A stretch of 64,000 bases of DNA from Imtechella halotolerans (GTDB taxonomy: Bacteria > Bacteroidota > Bacteroidia > Flavobacteriales > Flavobacteriaceae), in NCBI RefSeq assembly GCF_028743515.2, contig NZ_CP117969.2, positions 2,327,501-2,391,500 on the forward strand. Direction: 5' to 3'. Each line of letters opens with the position of its first letter. The stretch's first letter is position 1. This document shows positions 52,159-61,274 of this stretch, in pieces. The notes beneath the pieces are model-generated. The model worked only from the letters and a program-made list of their open reading frames with translations. It did not search any database and was not told where the DNA came from. The position numbers and the translations under genes are program-made.

Positions 52159-55100
52159 TTAAAGTGTTAAATTGTTTATTTCAATAACCGTTTGATTGTA
52201 CAGATTAAGATTGGTAAGATATTCAAGCTCAATTTCAGAAGCATTTTCAATACTAGTAAGATATTGAAAGAAATCAATTTCCCCTGATCTATAACTAGCT
52301 TGCGCTGTGTTCAAAATTTCTTTAGCCAACTGAGTACCTTCTTTTTCATAATAGGTAAGTGCTTCCCCATATTTTTTAAGTTCTGCAATCAATTGTTGTT
52401 TGTGAGTTTGAAGCCTAATAACATAGTCTTTAGACTTTTGAACCGCTGTTTCATAAGCTATTCTAGATGCCTTAATTCGCGAAGCATTACCTTGGAAAAA
52501 TAATGGAATTTTCACACCTAACTGATACCCAATGAGTGATTGATTAAGAGCACTGTTAGTTCCCTGAAAATATTCTAAACTCAAATCAGGAAGTAACTTA
52601 TGTTTCTCTAAACTGCTTTGAGCTTTAAAATATGATTCATTGGCGGCTGCTAATGTAAGTCCTGCATTTTTAACCATTGTAGAATCCTCCAGAGTTAATT
52701 TAGTTAAGGGAATTATCTGAATTTCAGGTAAAGTATCCGTTTGAACCCAACGCTTTAAATTCTCAATAGAATATTGTACGTCTTGTAAAGATTGATTCAA
52801 TAAGGTTTGCATCTGTCTCTGCTTGGAAGAAGCTGTGATCTTTTCTAGGTAGTTGGTTTCTCCCAACTCGAAACGCCGTTGAGCGTTATAAGCAAAATTC
52901 TGATACAAACTATCTAGCTTTCTATATACACCTGCTTGATGCTGCCTGTATAAATATTCATAATAGGATGCAAGCACTGCTTTTTGTAATTGGCTTCTAC
53001 GAATTTCAGCCATAGCTGTTGCCATAGAATACTGCATTTTAGCCACTTTCTTAGCTGCAAAATATACAGTAGGGAAAGAAAAATCCTGTTGTATACCGAA
53101 CTTATAATTTGGCTTATTATTATAAGCTACATCATTTTCATCATATCCGTAATACAAGGTTGTTTTATCAAATGAAAACGCATTTGTAATATTAGTTTTG
53201 GCCGCCTTTTGTTCCAATTGTGCCGCATTCAAGTCAGAATTATTTTCCATAGCCATTTTCATTAGCATTTCAAGTTGCAATGGTTTTTCTTGAGCAGATA
53301 ATGATGTTATTCCGAACCCAAAAATCAACACCATTGGCAAAACAGGAAGTTTCCTATTCTTCCTCCGTTTAACACGAATCTCTTCTCCATCAAAAATAGC
53401 ATACAATACTGGCAATACAATTAAAGTAAGTAAGGTAGCTGTAATTAACCCTCCTACAACAACTGTTGCAAGTGGCCTCTGTACTTCTGCTCCAGCATTT
53501 ACGGAAATAGCCATTGGTAAAAACCCTAAGGCCGCTGCCGCTGCTGTCAGCAAAACCGGACGTAAACGTTCGCGGGTTCCAACAAGGACACGCTGATGAA
53601 TATTAACCATCCCATGAGCTTTTAATTCCTTAAAATGTTCAATCAAAACAATTCCATTTAAAACGGCTATTCCGAAAAGAGCAATAAACCCTACTCCTGC
53701 AGAAATACTAAAAGGCATATCTCTTAACCATAGAAAAAGGATACCACCTACTGCAGCTAGTGGAATCGCAGAATATACCATAAGAGCTTCTTTTACAGAC
53801 TTAAAAGCAAAATAAAGTAGTACGAAAATTAACAATAGAGCTATTGGCACTGCTATGAGTAATCTATTCTTTGCACTTTGAAGATTTTCAAATTGACCTC
53901 CATAGGTAATAGTATAACCTGCTGGCAATTGCAATTTTTCATTAATTATATTTTGAACATCATCAACTACTGATTGCAAATCTCTATTACGCACATTAAT
54001 ACCTACTACAATTCTTCGTTTAGTATCATCACGAGCAATTTTTGCAGGTCCCTTGGAATAGGATATATACGCCAATTCACGTAAAGGTACTTTTAAACCT
54101 TGAGGGGTATCAACATATAAATTCTCGAGATCAGAAATGCTCTTCCGCTGGGTATTATCAAGTCTTACAACCATATCAAATCGCTTCTCTCCCTCAAAAA
54201 TACTTCCAACTGAAGTACCAGCAAAACCAGCAGAAACAATAGCGTTCAGATCTGCAATATTAAGCCCATACCTTGCAATTTTACTTCGATCATACACTAC
54301 ACTCATTTGGGGAAGCCCTTCTACCTTTTCAACAACTATATCGGATGCTCCTTCTACATTTTCAATCAATGATTTTACCTCATTGGCTTTTTTACTCAAA
54401 ATAGAGAGATCTTCTCCAAAAATTTTAATCGCAACATCAGCTCTTACTCCAGTTATCAATTCGTTAAATCTCATTTCTATAGGTTGGGTAAATTCAACCT
54501 CCATCCCAGGAATGATTGATAAGGCTTCCTTAAATTTGTCTGCTAATTCGTCTTTGCTGTTTGCAGAAACCCATTCTTTACGTGGCCTCAACTTTATTAT
54601 CACATCACTCTCTTCCATACTCATAGGGTCTGTGGGTACCTCAGCAGCACCAATTCGAGTTACCACCTGCTCCACTTCAGGGAAATTATCCAATAGGATT
54701 TGTTCAATCTTAGTAGTAATTTCTACTGTCTTTTCCAATGAAGTCCCTGTTTTTAAAACAGGTTGAATGACAAAGTCTCCTTCATCTAAGGTTGGGACAA
54801 ACTCTCCTCCCATTCTCGCAAACAATCCAATTGATCCTACAAGTAAAAGACTTGCTATACCTAATACTACTTTTTTCTTTCTTAATGCCCATTTAATTGT
54901 TGGCATATACCATCTCTCAACGAATCGCATTATTCGAACCGATACATTTCTTTCAGATAGTTTTTCAGGCTTCAAAACCAAAGAAGATGCTACCGGAACA
55001 TACGTAAAGCAAAGTAACATTGCACCTATTAATGCAAAACTGAAGGTTAGGGCCATAGGTGTAAACATTTTTCCTTCCACACCAGTTAGTGAAAGGATTG

Positions 55101-56496
55101 GTATAAATACAATAATAATAATAAGTTGACCAAATACAGCCGAATTCATCATTTTTGACGCTCCTTTAAGTGTGAGAGAATCAATATAAGCTTTCCTCTC
55201 ATGTTTGGGCAACAAAGCAACCTTTTCACTTTTTGCAGAAATTTGGTACGCAATAAACTCAACTATAATGACGGCTCCATCAATAATAATCCCAAAATCA
55301 ATAGCTCCTAAACTCATCAAATTCGCATCTACACCAAAAATGTACATACATGACAATGCAAATAACAAACTTAAAGGAATTACCGAAGCTACGACAAGCC
55401 CTGAACGCATATTACCCAAGAGTAAGACTACTACAAAAATTACAATAAGACATCCTAAAACCAAATTCTCAGTAATAGTAAAAGTTGTCTTCCCAATTAA
55501 TTCACTTCGCTCTAGGAAAGGATTTATATACACCCCCTCGGGTAAGGTTTTCTCAATTTTTGCTACACGCTCTTTTACCGCATCAATCGTTTTTTTTGAA
55601 TTACCGTCTTTGATCATCATAATTTGACCTAAAACTTTCTCTCCTTCACCATTACCTGTGATAGCGCCAAATCGAGTAGCCTTTCCAAACTTCACCTTAG
55701 CCACATCTTTAATATAAACAGGAAGACCATTTTCTGTTTTAACTATAATGTTTTCTATATCCTCTAGTGAACCAATAAGACCCTCACCTCTGATAAAAAA
55801 GGCTTGACTTTCTTTTTCAATATATCCACCTCCAGCAACACTATTATTTTTTTCCAATGCCTCAAAAATGGAGCTAATAGAAACATTCATAGCTGTGAGT
55901 TGCTCTGGGTTTAAAGCCACCTCATACTGCTTTAAGTGCCCTCCCCAAGTATTAATTTCCACAACCCCTGGAATTCCAGAAAGTTCTCTTCTCACTATCC
56001 AGTCTTGAATAGTTCGCAAATCCATTGGCGTATAACGGTGTGAAAAGGCAGGTTTAACATCAAGTATATATTGATAAATTTCGCCAAGCCCAGTGGTTAT
56101 CGGTCCCATTTCTGGAGTTCCAAAACCTTCAGGAATCTTTTCAGATGCCGCCTTTATTTTTTCAGAAATAAGTTGTCGTGGTAAATAGGTACCCATTTTA
56201 TCTTCAAACACGATGGTCACCACTGACAGACCAAATTTAGAAACAGAACGTATTTCTTTAACGCCTGGTAAATTAGCCATTTCTAACTCTATAGGATAAG
56301 TTACAAATTGTTCTATATCTTGTGTAGAAAGATTGTGTGAGGTTGTTATAACCTGCACCTGATTATTCGTGATGTCCGGAACGGCACCAAGAGGGATTTG
56401 AGTAAGTGAATAGAACCCAAATCCAATAATAAAAGTCGTAAAAAGAAGTACAATAAACTTATTTTTAAGACTGAATTGTATAATAGATGTTAACAT
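52159..56496 (-). CDS. CzcA-type heavy-metal RND pump fused to a TolC-like outer-membrane factor
   Basis: 1445 residues. About 1-1040 is a complete HME-RND pump with twelve helices (PDITNNQVQVIT near the N-terminus, two large periplasmic loops). The proton-relay motif in the fourth helix is DFGIIIDGAVIIVE (Asp400, Asp406, Glu413), the pattern of divalent-cation (Zn/Co/Cd) pumps such as CzcA rather than Cu(I) CusA. After a short basic linker comes a hydrophobic stretch ending SLSAQ (about 1050-1068), which looks like a signal peptide. A TolC/OEP-like domain with two helical hairpin repeats follows (about 1070-1445; LNAAQLEQKAAK, IENASEIELEYLTNLNLYNQT). One chain thus encodes inner- and outer-membrane parts; such fusions exist in Bacteroidota. 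How it is split is unknown. Confidence 0.92.
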   Translation of the reverse strand: MLTSIIQFSLKNKFIVLLFTTFIIGFGFYSLTQIPLGAVPDITNNQVQVITTSHNLSTQDIEQFVTYPIELEMANLPGVKEIRSVSKFGLSVVTIVFEDKMGTYLPRQLISEKIKAASEKIPEGFGTPEMGPITTGLGEIYQYILDVKPAFSHRYTPMDLRTIQDWIVRRELSGIPGVVEINTWGGHLKQYEVALNPEQLTAMNVSISSIFEALEKNNSVAGGGYIEKESQAFFIRGEGLIGSLEDIENIIVKTENGLPVYIKDVAKVKFGKATRFGAITGNGEGEKVLGQIMMIKDGNSKKTIDAVKERVAKIEKTLPEGVYINPFLERSELIGKTTFTITENLVLGCLIVIFVVVLLLGNMRSGLVVASVIPLSLLFALSCMYIFGVDANLMSLGAIDFGIIIDGAVIIVEFIAYQISAKSEKVALLPKHERKAYIDSLTLKGASKMMNSAVFGQLIIIIVFIPILSLTGVEGKMFTPMALTFSFALIGAMLLCFTYVPVASSLVLKPEKLSERNVSVRIMRFVERWYMPTIKWALRKKKVVLGIASLLLVGSIGLFARMGGEFVPTLDEGDFVIQPVLKTGTSLEKTVEITTKIEQILLDNFPEVEQVVTRIGAAEVPTDPMSMEESDVIIKLRPRKEWVSANSKDELADKFKEALSIIPGMEVEFTQPIEMRFNELITGVRADVAIKIFGEDLSILSKKANEVKSLIENVEGASDIVVEKVEGLPQMSVVYDRSKIARYGLNIADLNAIVSAGFAGTSVGSIFEGEKRFDMVVRLDNTQRKSISDLENLYVDTPQGLKVPLRELAYISYSKGPAKIARDDTKRRIVVGINVRNRDLQSVVDDVQNIINEKLQLPAGYTITYGGQFENLQSAKNRLLIAVPIALLLIFVLLYFAFKSVKEALMVYSAIPLAAVGGILFLWLRDMPFSISAGVGFIALFGIAVLNGIVLIEHFKELKAHGMVNIHQRVLVGTRERLRPVLLTAAAAALGFLPMAISVNAGAEVQRPLATVVVGGLITATLLTLIVLPVLYAIFDGEEIRVKRRKNRKLPVLPMVLIFGFGITSLSAQEKPLQLEMLMKMAMENNSDLNAAQLEQKAAKTNITNAFSFDKTTLYYGYDENDVAYNNKPNYKFGIQQDFSFPTVYFAAKKVAKMQYSMATAMAEIRRSQLQKAVLASYYEYLYRQHQAGVYRKLDSLYQNFAYNAQRRFELGETNYLEKITASSKQRQMQTLLNQSLQDVQYSIENLKRWVQTDTLPEIQIIPLTKLTLEDSTMVKNAGLTLAAANESYFKAQSSLEKHKLLPDLSLEYFQGTNSALNQSLIGYQLGVKIPLFFQGNASRIKASRIAYETAVQKSKDYVIRLQTHKQQLIAELKKYGEALTYYEKEGTQLAKEILNTAQASYRSGEIDFFQYLTSIENASEIELEYLTNLNLYNQTVIEINNLTL

Positions 56497-56562
56497 AAAT
56501 CATATGTATGAAATTAATAACAAGTTTCCAAAAAAGGAAACTTTCTCTAATTTTATATGAAA

Positions 56563-56964
56563 TTATGCTTGCTTAGGTGGCTGAAAAACACTACTTTTTT
56601 CAAATAAAGAAATAGGTTCTTTATAATAAAAGTTAAGTGGGATTTCTAAAAATGGCTCTATCAAAGGCATCTCTACAGCAGTGTTTAAAACAAAGGAAAC
56701 TGCCATCTGTAAGCATGAATGGTGGTGTTCCTTAAATGGAAGCTTTTCATGCTTTTCATGTTCTTCTATATGTTCTTGAAAATGTAATTCTTTTTGACCT
56801 CCATAGTGCTTCTCTATAAAACCAAAAAAAGAATCACCATGACTATCAGCATGAAAACGAGCATGCTCCAAAAAATTACTAAAACGCAACACATTATCCA
56901 TATCTGCGTTAAAACTTTGGACCATAATAAGTTGTGAGAACACTATTGCGACAAACTTACTCAT
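56563..56964 (-). CDS. His-rich small protein leading the metal-efflux operon
   Basis: 133 residues. An N-terminal hydrophobic stretch (MSKFVAIVFSQLIMVQSF) looks like a signal or anchor. The middle holds about a dozen His: HARFHADSHGDSFF, HYGGQKELHFQEHIEEHEKHEK and KEHHHSC. The tail is a proline-rich hydrophobic segment (MPLIEPFLEIPLNF). No named family; a divalent metal sink or sensor is inferred from the His content and from its place 66 nt ahead of the CzcA-TolC gene. The start region overlaps a small inverted repeat TTTCG/CGAAA (56964-56977), possibly an operator. Confidence 0.7.
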   Translation of the reverse strand: MSKFVAIVFSQLIMVQSFNADMDNVLRFSNFLEHARFHADSHGDSFFGFIEKHYGGQKELHFQEHIEEHEKHEKLPFKEHHHSCLQMAVSFVLNTAVEMPLIEPFLEIPLNFYYKEPISLFEKSSVFQPPKQA

Positions 56965-57473
56965 TTCGCGAACGAAAGTACAAAAAATAACATCTTATTA
57001 TGTTATAAAAGCCTTAAAATAAGCTCTCATTTGTGCACTCCCCCGAAGTATTGTTGGATTGTTTTGATGCCTTTATCCTAAATTTCTAAAATTTAAATTT
57101 AAAAGATGGACAATTCGATGCTACAACACCACTTTACTCCCAATGTTTTTTAAAAAGATTCAAACAGTGGATGTAAAAGGATTTCATTTCTAGCAAATTT
57201 GTGTTTTACGTGAGGTAAACAGTAGGAATATCCACTGTTTATTCTGATAGATGACCAGCAATGATATTTTGGTCTATAGTTTACATTCCAATATCTTATG
57301 ATTTCAATAAGTAATTTTTTTTGAAACCACTTCACATTTGGATTCAATAAATAAAAAGTATGTAAAGTAATATCCTTTAATCTATGCTCATTTTACTCTC
57401 TCGCGAATAGATGGTTCTGTTTTGACTGTAAATTAGAAATAAATAGCTTGGTATATTTAATTTTTATTTAAAA
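56965..57473. other. Spacer with nested inverted repeats and a doubtful 65-codon frame
   Basis: About 510 bp. AAACAGTGGAT (57162-57172) pairs perfectly with ATCCACTGTTT (57230-57240), enclosing a second GTAAAA / TTTTAC pairing (57173-57178, 57204-57209). A minus-strand frame (57150-57347) runs through this element; it reads YSYCLPHVKHKFARNEILL near its end, matches nothing I know, and has no ribosome-binding site. It may be a remnant of a mobile or repeated unit. Confidence 0.4.
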
Positions 57474-57869
57474 CTATTTCATTAACACCCCTCGAGCATC
57501 CATGAAAGGGATATCTTGCAATGCCCTATCATTAATGGTATTTTTTCTAAACACAAACTTTTTCTCAAATAGCTTTCCTTCTGCAAAAAAAGTTACATAA
57601 AATTCATTGTTTAGCTCAAGTACATCCTCTTGCATTAATTCAATCTTAGCATAACTATTTGGGAGAATTTCCTTAATAGCATGACGCATTGTAGATGTTT
57701 TAAGTTCCACGTCATACCCTTTAGTTACAACTAACACCATTTCAATAAGATCCGTTCGCTGATTAAGTATATATGCGTTCCAATCTTGCGATAAAAATTC
57801 TTCATTCCATTCTCTTACGACTGCAATCGCAATTCCTTCCGTTTTGGGAATATCAATATCCTTTTTCAC
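57474..57869 (-). CDS. Conserved partner of pheS, unknown function
   Basis: 131-residue soluble protein with no signal peptide. It has KTEGIAIAVVREWNEEFLSQDWNAYILN, VLVVTKGYD, MRHAIKEILPNSYAKIELMQEDVLELNNEFYVTFFAEG, and a late FRKNTIN. I remember this small protein next to pheS in flavobacteria, often mislabelled as phenylalanyl-tRNA synthetase alpha by transfer of the neighbour's name; it has no class II synthetase motif. 11 nt after the pheS stop, hence co-transcribed. Confidence 0.75.
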   Translation of the reverse strand: MKKDIDIPKTEGIAIAVVREWNEEFLSQDWNAYILNQRTDLIEMVLVVTKGYDVELKTSTMRHAIKEILPNSYAKIELMQEDVLELNNEFYVTFFAEGKLFEKKFVFRKNTINDRALQDIPFMDARGVLMK

Positions 57870-57880
57870 AAAAACGTCTT

Positions 57881-58900
57881 TTAGATAGTAGATTTGAATT
57901 GCTCAAGAAAACGAACGTCATTCTCATAGAACAGTCGAATATCACCTATTTGGTGTAATAACATAGCAATACGCTCTATTCCCATTCCAAAAGCAAAACC
58001 AGTATTTACCTCAGGATCAATCCCACAATTCTTTAAAACATTAGGATCGACCATTCCGCACCCCATAATCTCTAACCATCCAGTACCCTTTGTTATACGA
58101 TAATCTATTTCATTATTCAATCCCCAATAAATATCAACTTCTGCACTAGGTTCAGTAAATGGAAAATATGATGGTCTTAATCGGATTTTCGATTTCCCAA
58201 ACATTTCTTTAGTAAAATAAAGAAGTGTTTGCTTTAAGTCCGCAAAAGAAACATCTTTGTCGATATATAATCCCTCAACCTGATGAAAAATACAATGTGA
58301 ACGTGATGAAACTGCTTCGTTACGAAATACTCTACCTGGTGATATCGTACGAATAGGAGGTTGATTTCCTTCCATATAACGTACTTGAACGCTACTGGTA
58401 TGCGTACGTAAAAGAATATCGGGATTTGTTTGAATAAAGAATGTATCCTGCATATCACGAGCAGGGTGATATTCCGGAAGATTTAATGCTGTAAAATTGT
58501 GCCAATCATCTTCAATTTCTGGTCCTTCAGACACATTAAATCCAATACTAGAAAAGATATCAATAATCTGGTTTTTAACTAATGATATAGGATGACGAGA
58601 TCCTAACTGAACAGGTTCAGCAGGCCTGGTTAAATCTCCATATACCCCAAGTTGTTCAACACCATTCTCCAATGCCTCACGAAGAGAATTGACTTTCTCT
58701 TCAGCCTTATTCTTTAACTCATTGATTGTTTGACCAAAAACTTTCTTCTGATCATTAGGAACGCTCTTAAACGCTGCAAAAAAATCGTTTAGCAATCCAT
58801 TTCTTCCAAGATATTTAATCCTGAAAGCTTCCAAAGCCTCTGGGGTGGCCGCTTCAAACCTTTCTACTTCAGCAATCTGTTCCTTAATCTTATCTAACAT
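57881..58900 (-). CDS. pheS: Phenylalanyl-tRNA synthetase alpha subunit
   Basis: Catalytic subunit of the alpha2-beta2 class II PheRS. 339 residues: an N-terminal coiled coil (LDKIKEQIAEVERFEAAT), HNFTALNLPEYHPARDMQDTFFI, motif 2 RVFRNEAVSSRSHCIFHQVEGLYIDKDV, the Phe pocket region FPFTEPSAEVDIYW, and motif 3 GFAFGMGIERIAMLLHQIGDIRLF. pheT is not in the window. A minus-strand -7 box TAAATTTG lies at 58928-58921, 20 nt before the ATG. Confidence 0.97.
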   Translation of the reverse strand: MLDKIKEQIAEVERFEAATPEALEAFRIKYLGRNGLLNDFFAAFKSVPNDQKKVFGQTINELKNKAEEKVNSLREALENGVEQLGVYGDLTRPAEPVQLGSRHPISLVKNQIIDIFSSIGFNVSEGPEIEDDWHNFTALNLPEYHPARDMQDTFFIQTNPDILLRTHTSSVQVRYMEGNQPPIRTISPGRVFRNEAVSSRSHCIFHQVEGLYIDKDVSFADLKQTLLYFTKEMFGKSKIRLRPSYFPFTEPSAEVDIYWGLNNEIDYRITKGTGWLEIMGCGMVDPNVLKNCGIDPEVNTGFAFGMGIERIAMLLHQIGDIRLFYENDVRFLEQFKSTI

Positions 58901-58920
58901 CGTTGCAGTATTTTGAGGGG

Positions 58921-58928
58921 CAAATTTA
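58921..58928 (-). promoter_or_regulatory. pheS -7 box
   Basis: TAAATTTG on the minus strand, 20 nt before the ATG. No TTG at a usable distance. Confidence 0.4.
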
Positions 58929-59011
58929 GGGATTTTTGTTTTTTTAAACCTGTATTCAATAAGAGTATTTCTTTAATAGCCATTATTTCTTTGCCAAAAG
59001 GTATATTAAAT

Positions 59012-59058
59012 AAAATAGTCTGTTGTAAAATAGATGAATATCTACAACAGACTATTTT
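59012..59058 (-). terminator. Terminator of the formate-THF ligase gene
   Basis: AAAATAGTCTGTTGTA / TACAACAGACTATTTT, a perfect 16-bp stem around a 15-nt loop, 17 nt past the stop; A/T ends supply U runs. Confidence 0.9.
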
Positions 59059-59075
59059 AATTGAAATGCATATAA

Positions 59076-60746
59076 TTAGCTTAAACCTGTAATAATACCA
59101 TCATTACTTATATCCATACCTTCAGCTGCAGGAACAGATGGAAGACCTGGCATCCTCATAATATCACCCAAAATCGGAATCACAAATCCTGCTCCTGAAG
59201 CCCATTCAAATTCACGAACATGAATAGTAAAGTCAGTTGGTCTACCTATTTTATGTTCATTATCAGAAAAACTTTTAGGTGTCTTAGCCATACACACGGG
59301 AAAATGTTCAAATCCAAGCTTTACAAGTTGTTTCAATTGTTGTTGAGCCTTCGCGGCGTATGTGACACCATTAGCACCATAAATTTTAGTAGCAATGGTC
59401 TCTATCTTTTCCTGAACTGATAAGTTATTCGTATATAGAGTATGAAAATGAGATGGTCGATTTTCAACCATATCAGCAACGGCATAGGCTAATTCAGCCA
59501 TACCCTTCCCTCCTTGGGCAAAACCTCTTGCTACAATAGCAGGGGTATTATAATTAGCACTCAGTTCTTTAACCAATTCAATCTCTTCATCAGAATCCCC
59601 AGGAAAGTAATTGATTGCTACAACAGTATTCATGCCAAAAAGACGCATATTTTGTAGGTGCTTTTCAAGATTAACCAATCCCTTTTTAACTAAATCAATT
59701 GATGGCTTACCATAGTCCTCTTTTAAAGCTCCACCGTGATGTCTTAAAGCACGTATTGTTACTACCATCACCACTCCATCCGGTTTAAGTCCAGATGCAG
59801 CACACTTGATATCAAAGAACTTTTCTGCGCCTAAATCAGCTCCAAATCCAGCCTCAGTAACTACATAGTCACTAAGAGATAAGCCCATTCGAGTAGCAAT
59901 GATGGAGTTGGTTCCTTGTGCGATACTAGCGAAAGGTCCACCATGTAAAATGGCAGGATTACCTTCAAGTGTTTGTACCAAATTTGGTTGTATGGCATCT
60001 TTTAAAAGAATTGCCATAGCTCCAACGATATGGAGATCTCTAGCAAAAATAGGTTCTCCTCTGAAAGTATTTCCTATATAAATATTACCTAAGCGTTTTT
60101 TCAAATCCTCCAAATCGGTAGCCATACAAAGGATTGCCATAATCTCAGAAGCAGGTGTAATATTAAACCCTTCTTCCCTAGGAATCCCGTGTGTTGTTCC
60201 ACCTAAGCCAACAACAACATGTCGCAAAGCACGATCATTCATATCCATTACCCGTTTCCACACAATGGTACGAGGATCAAGGCCTAAATTTCGAGTTTTA
60301 CTTTGCAAATTGTTGTCAATGGCCGCTGAAAGTAGATTGTTTGCTTTCTCAATAGCAGAAAAGTCACCAGTAAAATGTAAATTAATATCCTCCATTGGAA
60401 CAACTTGTGAATATCCACCTCCAGCTGCCCCTCCTTTCATTCCAAAAACAGGTCCCAAAGAAGGTTCCCGCAAAACAGCCGTTGCTCTTTTCCCAATGTA
60501 ATTAAGCCCATCTGTAAGTCCCACAGAGATGGTGGTCTTACCCTCACCAGCTGGTGTAGGAGTTACTGCAGTAACAAGAATAAGTTTGTTTTCAGCCACT
60601 TGAGACAGGTCTATAAGCGAGAGTGGAAGTTTGGCCTTATACTTGCCATAATGCTCTAGTTCATCAGAGCTAACCCCCAAAGTGGCGGCAATTTCATTAA
60701 TGTGGCGCATGGTCGCCTTCTGTGCAATTTCAATATCTGTAAGCAT
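59076..60746 (-). CDS. fhs: Formate-tetrahydrofolate ligase
   Basis: ATP-dependent synthesis of 10-formyl-THF from formate. 556 residues. The P-loop-like ATP site is TPAGEGKTT (64-72), followed by the folate-site region LREPSLGPVFGMKGGAAGGGYSQVVPMEDINLHFTGDFSAI. VVATI-type strands and ARGFAQGGKGMAELAYAV later are intact. Feeds purine and methionine one-carbon chemistry. Monocistronic with own terminator. Confidence 0.97.
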   Translation of the reverse strand: MLTDIEIAQKATMRHINEIAATLGVSSDELEHYGKYKAKLPLSLIDLSQVAENKLILVTAVTPTPAGEGKTTISVGLTDGLNYIGKRATAVLREPSLGPVFGMKGGAAGGGYSQVVPMEDINLHFTGDFSAIEKANNLLSAAIDNNLQSKTRNLGLDPRTIVWKRVMDMNDRALRHVVVGLGGTTHGIPREEGFNITPASEIMAILCMATDLEDLKKRLGNIYIGNTFRGEPIFARDLHIVGAMAILLKDAIQPNLVQTLEGNPAILHGGPFASIAQGTNSIIATRMGLSLSDYVVTEAGFGADLGAEKFFDIKCAASGLKPDGVVMVVTIRALRHHGGALKEDYGKPSIDLVKKGLVNLEKHLQNMRLFGMNTVVAINYFPGDSDEEIELVKELSANYNTPAIVARGFAQGGKGMAELAYAVADMVENRPSHFHTLYTNNLSVQEKIETIATKIYGANGVTYAAKAQQQLKQLVKLGFEHFPVCMAKTPKSFSDNEHKIGRPTDFTIHVREFEWASGAGFVIPILGDIMRMPGLPSVPAAEGMDISNDGIITGLS

Positions 60747-60824
60747 AGGTTTCGTAATTTAATAGTTAAAATTACAAACACCCTTTAGGATAAAATATGA
60801 TAATTAGCAGGTTTTAAAAGATGT

Positions 60825-61181
60825 TTAGTTAAAGAACTCTTTCTGTTCAAAATACAACACTATAGCTTCCTTCATTAATACAGATTGCTCACCCGCTTTT
60901 AAAGCAGGGAGTTGTTCTTTCATAATATAGTGTGGCCAACCATCTTCGTCTACAAAATCAAATTCGTAGTATCCATATGGTTCTAGAAGCTTACAAATAG
61001 CAATATGCATTAGATTTAACTTCTCATCCTTTTTAAACTTTCTGTGAAGCTGTCCTAATTCCTGAATTCCAATAAGGTAGATGATAGCATCCAAGTCTAA
61101 TAACTCTCCATCCGCAAACTTATCTGAAAGAAATTTAACTAGGTACTCCCATTTTTCCTTTAATTGCTCATCTCTAGCCAT
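60825..61181 (-). CDS. Conserved small flavobacterial protein
   Basis: 118 residues starting at 61181 (MARDEQLKEKWEYL). An in-frame ATG at 61202 is ruled out because the -7 box TATCTTTG (61209-61202) covers it. The protein is acidic and helical with the motif LLDLDAIIYLIGIQELGQLHRKFKKDEKLNLMHIAICKLLEPYGYYEFD, and DGWPHYIMK. It is widely conserved in the family, unknown in function, cytosolic. Divergent from cvpA. Confidence 0.75.
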   Translation of the reverse strand: MARDEQLKEKWEYLVKFLSDKFADGELLDLDAIIYLIGIQELGQLHRKFKKDEKLNLMHIAICKLLEPYGYYEFDFVDEDGWPHYIMKEQLPALKAGEQSVLMKEAIVLYFEQKEFFN

Positions 61182-61201
61182 AATCCACTTTTTAAAGGTC
61201 A

Positions 61202-61209
61202 CAAAGATA
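61202..61209 (-). promoter_or_regulatory. -7 box of the small conserved gene
   Basis: TATCTTTG on the minus strand, 20 nt before the chosen ATG. It fixes the start at 61181. Confidence 0.5.
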
Positions 61210-61252
61210 GCTTTTGTATAAGGAACCTAATGTAGAAAACATTTTTAAAACT

Positions 61253-61260
61253 TATATTTG
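61253..61260 (+). promoter_or_regulatory. cvpA -7 box
   Basis: TATATTTG on the plus strand, 14 nt before the ATG at 61275; no clear -33 TTG. Confidence 0.45.
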
Positions 61261-61274
61261 TTGAAATCCTTACT

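Noticed and set aside
54137-55627. Three consecutive plus-strand open frames (209, 120 and 140 codons) inside the CzcA-TolC gene
   Set aside because: They are the antisense of a strongly conserved pump gene; composition is low-complexity Ser/Ile/Thr as expected for antisense frames, with no ribosome-binding sites.
57150-57347. Real 65-codon gene in the pheS-side spacer
   Set aside because: No ribosome-binding site, no recognised motif, and it overlaps nested inverted repeats; kept only as part of the spacer description.
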